Source: Blastobasis lacticolella (taxonomy: Eukaryota; Arthropoda; Insecta; Lepidoptera; Blastobasidae). Taken from it: DNA of 64,000 nt. A program made the translations under genes and the position numbers. Under the pieces are notes generated by a model. The model was not told the DNA's origin. It searched no databases and worked only from the letters and a program-made list of their open reading frames with translations. Numbering within the stretch: the stretch's first letter is position 1; the number at the start of each line of letters is the position of its first letter. The stretch covers positions 14,897,428 through 14,961,427 of the forward strand of contig LR990049.1 in NCBI GenBank assembly GCA_905147135.1. The letters are read 5' to 3'. Shown here piece by piece: positions 12,517 through 23,700 of the stretch.

Positions 12517-13439
12517 GGTATAATAGATTTTAAACAGTTTAATTTAAGTGCCTAAGTATATAAAAACTAACTACTTACTTACTTATTGTACCTATATACT
12601 TTTTCAATGCTTAGATCATCGTGGATAATCAGAGATCGTGGTTTAAAGTAGTTGTGATAACTTTCACAATGCAAAAATGTTTGCTGCTTACAAAAGATCC
12701 TTTGTTGGGACTCCAGCATGCTTGGGGAATAGCAGAAGTCCATTTATTTAATAGAATTACATCTTTTGGAAAGCAAAACATCGGCACAGCATCTTTCCCA
12801 TTTTTATGGTTTAATCATAGTTTTACTTGCATTTTACAAATGCAAAAATGCCTTGGCATCTGTTAGAGAAAGATTACGAATATACAACAGAATTTGATTT
12901 ATGAAATAAGCTAAAAACTAACAACAAAAATGGTCAAGGATTGTTTTTCAAAAATCGTATTTATCCAATTTTAGCACAATTATAAATATATTTACTTTTA
13001 TTTACTTTCGTAGATGGTCCATACAAACGCGTTAATTTACAGTTTTATCAATATATTTTAAATTTATCATCATAAAATTCATAATTTTCCCGCACATTGA
13101 CATGTAAACAATGAGTAAATCTGTTTATAGCGACGTTGCCGTTCGGTGCTACAGCATGGCTTGTAGATGAAGGAGGCTATGTGTAAACACAATGTTATTG
13201 GCATAATCACCGTCATTCTAAATTGACAAGTGTCATGTTTGGTGTTGCCATTATTGGAGAAATATATTTACCGTGAATTTGGTATTATTATGAGGTAATC
13301 CGTACAATCCGAAAAGTAGTTGTCAGAATACCTTTTGATCTACTGAACGTTTCTCCGACAAACGTCGAGTCGACATAATTATTAACCTACGACTTTTTTT
13401 TCCACAAAACATATAAAAGAGTTCGGTAACGATTTATCC

Positions 13440-14090
13440 TACAACACTCTACATTTCGGGTGACAGCTGTCAAACTTAAATGTGTTATAACTCGGAACCC
13501 ATTGGTTCTAGAACACTAGTTTCTAAAGAGATATGATAGTACTCGTCGAGATCTACATTTCGTATGACAGCTGTCAAAGTTAAATCTTTTGTAACTCGGA
13601 ACCCATTGGTCCTAAAACACTAGTTTCTGTAGAGAAATGATAGTACTTGTCGAGATCTACATTTCGTATGACAGCTGTCAAACTTGGAACTGTCATCTGA
13701 AATGTAGATCTCGATGAGTACTATCGTATTGCTCTAGGAACTAGTGTTCTAAGACCAATCGTTTCCGAGTTACAACAGTTCTAAGTTTGACAGCTGTCAT
13801 GCGAAATGTAGATCTCGACGAACACTATCATTTTTCTTTAGGAACGAGTGTTATAGCACCAATAGTTTAGGAGTTATTTCAGTTCAAAGTTTGACAGTTG
13901 ATATTCGAAATGTAGATCTCAACAAGTACTATAATTTCTCTCTAGAAAGTAGTGTTTTAGGACCAATGGGTACCGAGTTATAAAAGATTTAACTTTGACA
14001 GCTGTCATACGAAATGATGATCTCGAGGAGTGCTATCATTTTACTCTAGGAACTAGTGTTATAGGGCCAATAGTTTCCGAGTAGTAGGGT
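13440..14090. repeat. Head-to-head arrays of a 104-bp repeat
   Basis: The palindrome GACAGCTGTCA recurs at 13462, 13566 and 13670 (104-bp steps) in one orientation. After a switch near 13685-13695 it recurs at 13789, 13893 (as GACAGTTGATA) and 13997, again in 104-bp steps, in the opposite orientation. Each unit also carries 'gtagatctcga', 'actagtgtt' and 'ccaatgggttccgagtta' variants. The six units can fold into one long hairpin. It is the right-hand third of the 3.0-kb transposon. Confidence 0.85.
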
Positions 14091-14570
14091 AAGCTTGGGC
14101 TGGACCCTGGTGAAAACATGACCTTCAGATTGCACCCGGTCCAGCTCTGCCTGGCCCTGAGGTCGGTGTCCGCGCTAAATAATAAAAGTAATTCGGAATT
14201 TGCATCAACAATGGTGGCAACACTAGAAAGGGACACAGGACTATCGATGGTAACTCTCGCTCTGCCCGGTCTTAGTCAAAGCAGTGCGCAGTCCCTTTGG
14301 GTAGTAAGTCCATGGTCTGTGCATTATTTCATTCATTTTGATGGCTGAATAGACTAAGTTGCCAATGCCAAGACTAAAAAAAAGCATTTTTGACGCGTCG
14401 CTGGTGTACATTTACGATTTTTACGTATTTTTACCAAAATGACTGATAATGCTTGCGTTTCTATAGTATTAGCATTAGGATTGAAAAGTCGCGTGATGAG
14501 AAAAAAATGGGTAAAATTATGAGGATGAGGATCTTGTTGACTTTTTATACTTTTATAGTAACTGTCCAGA

Positions 14571-14740
14571 GGGCCTATCGGCTATCTCAGTGGACAACTG
14601 AATTTGACATAAAAAAATCTGACACTACTCTAATTTGGTACTAATTTGGTAGACGCTATTGCCAGTTTTCAACGTAGATGACGTGGTGTAGAATTATCTA
14701 GTGTCAAATACAGTTGTCAACTGAGTTAGCCAATAGCCCC
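14571..14740. mobile_element. 170-bp MITE, copy A
   Basis: The ends GGGCCTATCGGCTATCTCAG and (complement) GGGGCTATTGGCTAACTCAG are inverted, continuing with ACAACTG(A/T)ATTTGACA. A rearranged second copy lies at 48466-48644. It has a short noncoding interior. Confidence 0.75.
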
Positions 14741-16399
14741 GCAGGTCCATAGTGGCCACAGCGGCTTGAAAATAAACACAAACTATGAAAATAAATTTGA
14801 AATTACGTTATTTATCTGTCAGTTTGACAGAAATGTGATAAATATCGACTAGATACTAGACGCTCGATATATATCGCACGATAGTTGATACGGATTGTAA
14901 ATTTCTGGATTTTCGGAAATCTTGTGATCCGTATCACGATTCGCGATACTCTAGGCTACACACTCGATAAATATCGTGATCCTGCGTGAATCACGATAAA
15001 TATCGTGTGTGTAGTATCCGCCTTAAGCCTGGTTTCCACGGTGCGTGATTCTGCGGATTTTATCACGCACGGTGGACGGCCACGGACAGCCACGTACCGA
15101 GTACACCGATCGCTTTCCACGGTGCATGTTTGTCTCAGTGTCAAAAGTTTTAACGTGCTCGCTCGTGTTTACACGGACGGCATCGGACCACGCCGTACGA
15201 ACCCGCACCGCACCTTTAAAGTTACCGATTTACGGTGGAAGACGCACCGCGACGGACATGTCTGTGCTACCAATAGAGAAATTTTGTAATTCTGAGCGCG
15301 TGTGGCGCGCCCATAGCCGTAGAGGCGCCCATTTGCATGCGGCGGCAACGACTTTCAGCACATTGAAGGAAGTTCGGCGCGCGCGGTGACAACAGCGGCG
15401 GCGAATTCTGATGATAATTTTAATCTGCGTTGGAACTCCGTAGCATGAAGAACGAAGACAAGACGTTCTTTTCAGAACGCAATTTACAAGTATCATTTGA
15501 CTAAAATCGCACTCGTTCTATTATTATCAAACACGAGTTTCATTGACTGGAAACAAAAACTTTAGGTAGCCATATATGTAAGCGCCAAAAAAAGGCTGTG
15601 GCAAGCGGCAATCAATAAGAAAATTGTCCATCTCCACCCTCCATACCACTGACTCGAAACCTATAAAATGCCTAGCTTTAGAAAAATACGTGCTGTTGCT
15701 GCTACGATGCTATGCCTGATTATCAATAAGAAAGTTTATCATCTCCTCCCCTCTCCTCCTCTTCTGCGAAACTACAGAGTCTAAAACTTAATAAAAAGTA
15801 CGGAAATTAGTTCTTTTCTTATAATTCAGTATAGATTACGGGGAAACCATCGTTTTGCTCCATGATCTTAAATGACGTTTGCTTTTTGAACGTTACGTTT
15901 CGATTCTGAAAGAAACTTGCTAAAGATAGAAAAAACTTATTATGCAAAACAAAGACATCCAGAAGTTCTCGCTGCAATGTCAATTAACCATTTACACGTG
16001 TGACTTGCGGCAAGTCAGCTGCAATACTTACAGAAGTTAGCTTGCCGCAACAGTTTACACGGTGGTGTTACTGCTAGTGGAAGTCGCTGCAGAATGATGG
16101 TTTTGTAAGGTTTTGGTTTTAGTACTATATTGGTTTTACTTAATTTATTCCCTCGAGTGTATGTGTTATGTTAATACTTACCTATTTATAGTTAGTAAAA
16201 ACATTATTTATCATATTTCTCGGTCATTATGGCTACGTGACTGTTGAGCAAACTGATAATTAAGATACATTGGGCAACAAAATTGCATTCAAAATTGCTG
16301 GGTTAGGTAAGGTTAAGTTTGTGGCTATCCAAAGCAGAGTGAACGAAGCGAGCGTGGCTCTACTTGCTTTTAACCACTAGTGCTTGAATAACTATCTTA
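14741..16399. other. Intergenic with repeat remnants
   Basis: Positions 15025-15260 are GC-rich, with 'tttccacggtgc' repeated at 15035 and 15114, suggesting a decayed inverted-repeat element. Positions 15984-16068 form a short hairpin ('cttgcggcaag...cttgccgcaa' with 'tttacac' outer arms). No gene was recognised. Confidence 0.4.
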
Positions 16400-18620
16400 A
16401 ACCACGACAATGCCCTAGTAGCACGATAATACCGACAGTTTTTAAAATGTTTCTCTGTAAAATTGTAAATTTGGTTCAATTCAATTGTTTATTTGCGTTA
16501 AATATGGTACATACATTAAGTCGAAAAATATCGTCAATGTATACTTATTATTATTTTTGTTTTCTAGGATTGTATAAACTAATTCAAAAACATGCTGTAG
16601 ATTTAAGTTTCCTAAATCCAAATTGTTCCTTGCTTAAAGCATTGTTTTTCTCAAAGAAATTCATTATCCTTGCATGCATCACATATTAAAAAAAATTGAG
16701 AATTTTGGGATTAGTGTCACCGGTCTGTAAATACCTGTATCTGTTATTTCCTTCTTTTTGAACAATGGTCACATAACAGACATTTTGAGTTTGTCAGGAA
16801 AAATACCACAGCTTAGTGAAAGGTTAATAAGATATACTAACACCTCACTTATTTCATCTATGCAAGACTTTACCACCCTAGTACAGATACTGTCGTATAC
16901 TGTCGTCGAATTTGTGTTATTCAATTTAATTATAATTGTACGTAGTTCTGCCTCGTCAATAGGTTTACTGAATGTCGTATTTGTAATTTGTAAAATAGCA
17001 TTGAAAATATATTTAATAATTATTAAATATATTTTCAACCGTCCGTGGTGTCCGGCAGAGTAGAATAGCACCAACCCCTTACACTCATGGGTGTCGTACA
17101 AGGCGACTAATGTTTTCGAGGCAAAAGATCAAGAGTCTCCGTAGTCTGGAAAATGGGCAGCAGCATTTCCATTGTATTATTTAAACACTGCGATCTCCAA
17201 CCCGCCTGCCAAGCGTGGAGATTATGGCAATAACCTCCCCTTTCGTGGGAGAGGCCCTAAGTCCTGCAGTGGACTGTTACGGGCTGTGATGATGATATTT
17301 GCAATGCTCAATGGGTCCGAAATAATATTTAAATTGTGATTAATTTTATCTATATAATTTACCTTGTTTATTTCTTTCGTTTCCTGTTTTATTACATTCC
17401 AAGTGACATTTCCAATATTTTTATTACTCTTAATTATTTTATTATTATCATTCCTCTGTGACCACGTTATGCACCTTTTTAATAATGCTGAATATTTTAA
17501 GTACTGTTTTTTTGTTATAATCAGATCTGCTTTTATAATATTTTAATCTTAGAGACCTTTTCGTTTTACAATAATGCGTAATCCCTTTGATATCCAATTT
17601 TGTGATTTGGTATTCTATATTTTAATTGTTATTGTGGGAAAATGAAGATTATATAACAAACAAAATTAATAATAAAACACTTCAAAAGCCTTAAGTTTGT
17701 TTCATTAACAACCTCTGAAAAAGTTAGAGAAGCCTGTGACTTCTTGAACCTCTCGATATTTTCCTGAGAGTAGCATCGCCTGTAAATATAATGATCGCTA
17801 CTTAAAACTTTACTTTTGGATTGATATTTTAAAAACTGTGCCGTGTTATGATCAGACAAGCCTAATGGTATAGTTGTCCCTCCAGCAATATTGATATTAC
17901 TGACTATGTGATCAATGCATGATTCCCCTCTAGTAGGCGTTTCGATGTTCAGAGTTAAGTTGCAAAATGCAAAATACTTTTAAATTTCTTTGTTGTGTTG
18001 TTCTGAATCAATGTATTAATATTCCGATCTCCCGCTAATATCAATTTGTGGTTTGGAAATTTAACTAATATTCTGTGTAAAATTATCTCTAATTTATTGA
18101 AAAATCTTAGCAAATTGTTTTTTAGATCATTTGGAGTTCTGTATAGGTAAACAAGCAACGTATTTTGTTCAGGGAGTTCTATTGAGCAGCATTCAAAAAT
18201 ATTATTTTCTTGCACATCCTTCTGAAATTGTAATACTTTAAAAGGGAGTCCCGCTCTTACTAAAATACACGATCCACCACTTCGTTTATTCCAAGAGTAA
18301 GAGCTTGCTAGTTGGTAACCTTTAATTCTTATATTATCTTCGTCACCTAACTTTACCTTTGTCTCCGTAATGCATATAACATCAGGCAAATCATATTTTA
18401 AATCTAAAAGTGTTAATTCTAATATTTCTTTTTTAGATAATAACCCATTCATATTTTGATGCATTATACCGAACGTTTGTTTATTAATGAAAAAGCCGAC
18501 TATTTGTGTAGGTCGGTTATTGAAGATCCTTTGGATGTAAAGTTCTTGGACAATATTTGTTTGATTATTAGTGTTTTGTTGTGGATACTTTACTTGTGTG
18601 TTTTTTATTTTATAGGAAAA
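16400..18620 (-). pseudogene. Decayed CR1-like LINE (endonuclease and RT pieces)
   Basis: From 18500 down to about 17640 the minus strand encodes an apurinic-endonuclease-type domain: HQNMNGLLSKKEILEL, DVICITETKV, RSGGSCILVRAG, LILAGDRNINT and GLSDHNTAQF, with a frameshift near 17955. From about 17035 down to 16440 it encodes reverse-transcriptase pieces such as SLSCGIFPDKLKMSV and SKEQFGFRK, broken by stops. The two parts are separated by an inserted ~250-bp repeat (17043-17305). It is non-functional. The CR1 assignment rests on domain style only. Confidence 0.7.
17043..17305 (+). repeat. Dispersed ~250-bp repeat, copy 2
   Basis: It begins 'gtggtgtccggcagagtaga' and ends 'gggctgtgatgatgatattt'. 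It lies within the LINE remnant. The microsatellite end marks its 3' side. Confidence 0.75.
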
Positions 18621-18628
18621 TAGTAGCC

Positions 18629-18895
18629 GTGTGGTGTCCGGCAGAGTAGAATAGCACCAACCCCTTACACTCATGGGTGTCGTACAAAGCGACTAATGTT
18701 TTCGAGGCAAAAGATCAAGAGTCTCCGTAGTCTGGAAAAGGGGCAGCAGCATTTTTCATTGTTATATTTAAACACTGCGATCTCTAACCCGCCTGCCAAG
18801 CGTGGAGATTTTGGCAATAACCTCCCCTTTCGTTTCGTTTCCTTTCGGAGAGGCCCTAAGTCCTGCAGTTTACTGTTACGGGCTGTGGTGATGAT
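18629..18895 (+). repeat. Dispersed ~250-bp repeat, copy 3
   Basis: Same start and end as copy 2, with a small duplication ('cgtttcgtttcctttcg') near 18830. It abuts the 5' side of the LINE endonuclease fragment, so the fragment is bracketed by two like-oriented copies. Confidence 0.75.
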
Positions 18896-19135
18896 GAGTC
18901 CAGAATTGTTCTTTGTATTTCCCTTCTTGTTTCTTTCATTACCTTTACGTAATTAGTAGCATGTTTTTTTTTCTATTATATCCTAAATAATTGATGACAA
19001 AATCTATAAAGTCTATTGTTGTATTAATTTCATTAGCCCATTTTATTAAATTGTCATCGAAATTAAAAATGTTTGAAATGTCAATAAAATAAGAATTACA
19101 GAAATTATTACATATTAAACTAAGCATAAAGGTAC

Positions 19136-19286
19136 TTATTATTATATTAGACGAGACTTGGACGCGACGTACCTTTATGATTTGTTTTCCCGACGTTTCG
19201 GTAGGGTTACACCCACCGTGGTCACGAGACGACGTAAAATCATAAAGGTACGTCGCGTCCAAGTCCCGTCTAATATAATAATATGT
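19136..19286. mobile_element. Palindromic element with ~46-bp arms
   Basis: The left arm 'attagacgagacttggacgc' continues to 'acctttatgattt', and the right arm is its near-perfect complement ('aaaatcataaaggtacgtcg...cgtctaatataataat'). The loop carries 'cccgacgtttcggtag' and 'accgtggtcacgagac', which again half-mirror each other. It is a MITE-like foldback with no coding capacity. Confidence 0.75.
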
Positions 19287-19479
19287 GTAAAGAACGCGAG
19301 TTTAGTTTGAAACAAATATAAAGGTACTTGTTATTTGTTACGTTTAGTACTAAAACTAGGTATTTTATTATGAGATAACTTATTTAAGATAGTGAAAAGT
19401 TCGGTCAAATTTGGTTCAGGCATTTAGAAACACAATGTTCAAAGATTCGTGCGCTTTCCGATTACTCAAACTCAGCCAA

Positions 19480-19900
19480 AATGTAAAAAATTTTGAGGTC
19501 GAGCAGTCACTTTCCGTACCTTTCAACAAGCTCGTTGCGGTCGCTCATACTTTAATTTCCCTAAGTTACTTTTGTAAATAATACCCCTTGCCTGTTAAGA
19601 CCCAAAATGTCCAACATTTCGAGCTCGTTCCGCTGGCTTATTGATTCATTTATCACCCTAGCTTTAAAATCTTAAAAATTAAAATCCATATCGAGCTCAT
19701 TCCGGTCGCTCATTCTTTCATTGATCACCCCAGCTTTAAAGACCAAATTATCGAGCTCGCTACGCCCGCTCACACATTCATTTGATCACTCCAACTTTTA
19801 AAACCCAAAATTTCCTTCCGCTAAAATTCATTCATTTATTCACCCCATTAAAATGGTATTTTTTTTAGCTCAGGTCGCTCGGTGTTTGATTGATACCTAT
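19480..19900. repeat. Degenerate tandem repeat, ~65-90 bp units
   Basis: About five diverged units share 'cgagctcgttccg', 'gtcgctcattcattt' and 'tcaccccagctttaaa', for example near 19620, 19690, 19750 and 19870. Unit length varies. Probably a decayed minisatellite. Confidence 0.55.
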
Positions 19901-20436
19901 AATTTTTACTTTTGCTCCCACCAGGTTCAGTGACCAAATCCTGGATCCACGCCTACACTGGATATTTTTGAAAACTTTTTACATTCAACAAATGTCTATT
20001 CATATTGGTCATTTACTGAGAGCGAACATTACTCTCTTTAACTACATTTATGTAGACGCGGGCAACTGCTAGCCTACCACCAGAATCAGAAAACGTTATG
20101 AGTCCCATCTTGCAACTTTGTTGTGGTTTGTCTTATTGTGCTGATAAACCTGTAAGTTACAAAAATAATGAGTTACCAATCACATATTTTATTCCAAATA
20201 CTTTAATAGGTCGCGGGCGCGCTCCGTTGTTGTGCTGTGTGTATCTGGCTTTACTAAGGTTTCGTAGTGTTTTGCAATTTTTGCTGGACGTTTTTGATGT
20301 TTTCATTGGTTTGGTAGTTTGTGGTTTGTGTTCTTGGTTGGAGTTTTAGGAGAGATCATTTTCACAATTTTTTCAGTAATTATTTAGTAAACAAGCGAAT
20401 CAATCGAATAATACCCAACAAAACATATTTGCAGAA
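19901..20436. other. UQCRB upstream region
   Basis: This holds the promoter and 5' leader of the UQCRB gene. I see no TATA box at a convincing distance from the start codon. An open frame at 20098-20349 has no family resemblance. Confidence 0.4.
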
Positions 20437-21297
20437 ATGGCATTCAGAACGACTGCAGTAGCACGTAGTAAGTTTAAATAATATAAGGTTTCTAGTAAAT
20501 CTTTGTTAGGTTATTATTACATAATTTGTTTTCTTTTACAGGTGCCCTAAAAAAATGGGCCTACAACATGTCAGGATTTAATAGATACGGTAATTTTACT
20601 GCTAAATTCATTTTCTGTATATTAACTCCGCTAATACATCACCAAAACTTACCTTTAATAAGCTTGTTTGTAACTTACATTACATCCCAATACTTCTATA
20701 ATTGGTCATATAATTTAGATTTCGGATTCTCGGTTTAGCTTCACAATAATTATTTTATTTAGGTATTCTAATTTTACAGAAAAAGAAAAATCACTCAGGA
20801 TCTTATTCTAAAATCTTATTTCACCAAAATTGTAAACACTGCTGGATGGAACTGTCAATTTGGCATATAAATTATATTTCTTCTGAAGTATTTTCTAGTA
20901 CATATTTGCGGCCAGTTACAATAAATATTGTAATACGGCCTTTTTCGTAAAATTTTTGTTTAAAATTGGTCTTCCATCTCCCATTACATTTTAATTTTTG
21001 GGCAGCTCTCCTCTCCTACAAATTGTTATGCTAAAATTTAAAATTCTAGGTCTTCTCCGCGATGACTGCCTCCATGAAACTGAAGATGTAACGGAGGCAC
21101 TTCGTCGTATGCCTCAGCACGTTGTTGATGAACGCAACTTCCGTATGATCCGGGCTATACAACTCTCAATCCAGAAAACAATTTTACCCAAGGAGGAGTG
21201 GACTAAATATGAGGAAGACAAGCTCTACCTTTCACCCATAGTGGAGGTAGTTAAGAAAGAGCGGCTCGAACGTGAGGAATGGGAAAAAGACCATTAA
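20437..21297 (+). CDS. UQCRB: Cytochrome b-c1 complex subunit 7 (ubiquinol-cytochrome c reductase binding protein)
   Basis: Three exons, 20437-20467, 20542-20589 and 21050-21297, with GT/AG borders and phases that join (31+48+248 nt), give 108 residues and a TAA stop. The start MAFRTTAVARS is followed by LKKWAYNMSGFNRYGLLRDD and ALRRMPQHVVDERNFRMIRA, the hallmark of the 14-kDa subunit family, then a charged C-terminus ending EREEWEKDH. The length fits the family (about 111 residues). The protein is a matrix-facing subunit of respiratory complex III, needed for its assembly. Compact introns and an uninterrupted frame argue for a working nuclear gene and not a retrocopy. Confidence 0.95.
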
Positions 21298-21599
21298 TCT
21301 CAAAGGTATAACTTGTAATTATAAATCATTATTTAAACAAAATAAATATAGCTGTTAATATTTACTTATGAGTTTTAACTACTATATTCTATGAAAACTA
21401 CCGAAAAATCAAGTGTTAGCATATTTCCTCATTTTTTCTGTTCTTTAATCCCTCTATCCCTCCATAATAAAGAAAATCATAAACATTCAATTACTTGTTG
21501 TAGGTATTTGAATGTTTATGTCTGACAACATAGAGAGCTGGCCTCTATAATGAACGTTAAAGCTATTGCGACATTGTAGGCCATCCTAAGCCCATCGCA

Positions 21600-22400
21600 A
21601 TTACTGTAGGCGTTTCAGTGCTGAGCCCGTTCAGTGTTTTGCGTTGTGCTGGATGTCCTCTCAGCGGAATATCTAGACGCGCCCCCTTGGCTTATGAGAT
21701 ATGCTGATGACATCACGCTGGTGAGCAAGCTTAGGCAGGATCTTGACATCTGGGTAAACACATGGAAGGAGTGTAAGGTAACGAAGCTGCCAACAGAACA
21801 GATAAATCCAAATACCTTATATCCGTGATGCACGAGCCTAGCGATATCGGCCCCGATATCAAGTCCCGAATCTCTGCAGCTTGGGCCAAATGGCGGGTAC
21901 TGCACGGCAGTCATCCGTGACGCTAAAACCCCTGTAAAGCCCAAAGGGCTTATATACAAAAGTATAATTAGACCTGTGATGCTCTATAGCTGCGAGAAAT
22001 GGCCAGCGCTGAAGAAATACGTTTGCGAACTCCACGCCAACGACATGGAAATGCTGCAGTGGATGTTCGCAGTTACGCGGCTCGATCGAGTACGCACGAG
22101 TACATCCGTGGCGTGAGGGATATCGCAGATAAGATCGAGAAGGCTCGCCTGCGCTGGTTTGGTCACGTGTTGCGTAAGCTCAGGGATACGTGGGAAAAAG
22201 GTGCCTGAACATATGGTGCCGGTATCAGGAAAAAGGCCCCGTGGGCAACCCAAGAAGCGATGGATTGACATCGCTGAGTCGGATGTGAAAGCCAAAGGCT
22301 AACTACGCGAGGATATCGAAGACCGGGCGAAGTGGAAGAGAATGAGTAGGAAAGCGGATCCTGGCAGAGGCTAGTATAAGTGCTAGGACGATGACGACGA
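21600..22400 (+). pseudogene. RTE-like LINE remnant (RT and C-terminus)
   Basis: The plus strand has MRYADDITLVS (reverse-transcriptase YADD box) at about 21695 followed by the connection region. From about 21955 come YKSIIRPVMLYSCEKW, ELHANDMEMLQWM and IRGVRDIADKIEKARLRWFG, typical of RTE-type C-termini, spread over several frames with stops. Related fragments occur at 27690, 31470 and 43905. Non-functional. Confidence 0.75.
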
Positions 22401-22842
22401 GGATAATCATAATTTCTAAGTAAGCTCTGCCTGATTTACGTTGGTCAAGTGTTTAGCAAAGTTGACAAGTACAGTGGCGTAAAACGATCGAACTGTAGCG
22501 AGTAAACTTGACCTGCAACCTGCTTGCAAGTAGATCCAAATAGAATCGCTATCTGTTTCTTGTTGCAAAACCCCTGGTTTTTCCCAACTCGCGGTAGGTA
22601 TTGGACTCTCCACTGGCGTAGTACAAATAGGTAGCGTAAAATTGCACGTAGTTTTGAAGACGCTCATCTATTTATGGACTCTGCTACTGAACTTGCTTTA
22701 GTGTAATCAGTTACTGTCTGGGCACTTGGCACTGTCCATAATCAATGTCAATTGGGCATAAGGCAAAGAATTCAACGAATCACTCGATGCACGAAAACGG
22801 CTGGGCACTGTTCAATATTTGGTTGCATCACAGACATAATTT

Positions 22843-23110
22843 ACGGCCTGAGTGGTTCAGTGGTCAACATGCCAGTCAGCCACGCAATAGGTCCCGGGTT
22901 CGATTCCCGGCTGAGCAGAAATTAAAATGATAAATTTTAATTTCTGTTACGCGTCTGCGTGTTATATCTATAATAAGTATGTATTTAAAAAAGTATAATT
23001 TAGTTTATATCAGTTATCTTGCACCCATAACACAACCTTTGCTTACTTTGGGGCTAGATGGCGCTGTGTGAATTTTCCAAGCATATTTATTTATTAGTTT
23101 CTTGTAGTGC
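22843..23110 (+). mobile_element. tRNA-derived SINE, family 2
   Basis: The tRNA-like head at 22845-22916 has an A-box-like TGGTTCAGTGG and a B box GGTTCGATTCC (22897-22907). The acceptor stem does not close, so it is not a tRNA gene. The body ends in 'gatggcgctgtgtgaatttt' and a TTTATTTATTA tail, phrases shared with repeat debris near 61690. Confidence 0.65.
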
Positions 23111-23489
23111 CGCAGGCGTGGCTGTTGGACCTACAAAGCTTTCCTAAGTCTACCCTTATCGAGATTCTACATACCTACAAAGGGTAACTTTAAATTAATT
23201 CAATTAATTAATTGAAGGGGTCGCCATGGCCGAAACCGGTCGGAGGAGAATAAAATAATATACAAATTAATTTTTGATACCAAAGGGTGCTCGTAAGTAT
23301 GTGCTCGTTCGTGATAACAACTTTTGAAACCAACAGTGAAATTGCGAAAAGAAATCACCTGTTTCATGAATTTTGGCATAACTCGTTATGTACACTTTAG
23401 CAACAACAATTAATTTAAAATAGAAAATCCTATAGAGGAAAATAATTGTCAATTTTTTTTGTTATTTTTATACGTCTTTTGTCTTGTTT

Positions 23490-23700
23490 ATCTTGGCGTT
23501 AATGGCCCGGTTGTGATCTCGCGCACGAAGGTCCTGAGTCCGCCTTGACCATGATCCAGGTTTCGGCAGATCAGGTAGTTACAGTGGAGCAACTGACACC
23601 TGACCTCCGAGATCCTGCTACCAGGTTAACCTGACCAGATTGGATCATGGTTACACATTCAATCACCTGAATGTGCAGGTTTCATCAGGATGTTACTCCC
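23490..23700 (-). mobile_element. tRNA-derived SINE family 1, headless copy
   Basis: The complement of the 37408 SINE body: 'ccgccttgaccatgatccag', 'ctgaccagattggatcatgg' and 'aatgtgcaggtttcatcagg'. The tRNA head is missing. Confidence 0.7.

Larger units (their letters stand above)
11290..14322. mobile_element. 3.0-kb inverted-repeat transposon with 8-bp TSD
   Basis: The element spans 11298-14314 and is flanked by perfect 8-bp duplications GTCTGTGC (11290-11297 and 14315-14322). Terminal inverted repeats of about 90 bp start CATGGACTTACTACCCAAAG. A second inverted pair lies inside ('agcctccttcatct' near 11401 and its complement near 13165). Nested content is a complete 585-bp MITE (11932-12516) and two opposed arrays of a 104-bp repeat (13440-14090). 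An 8-bp duplication fits hAT-like integration. No transposase frame is present, so it is nonautonomous. Confidence 0.85.

Noticed and set aside
15005..15389. Overlapping frames at 15.0-15.4 kb as a gene
   Set aside because: Open on both strands because of local GC; contains repeated 'tttccacggtgc' phrases typical of a decayed inverted-repeat element, with no splice context.
22845..22916. Possible tRNA gene
   Set aside because: The tRNA-like head lacks a pairing acceptor stem and is followed by a SINE-type body and tail.
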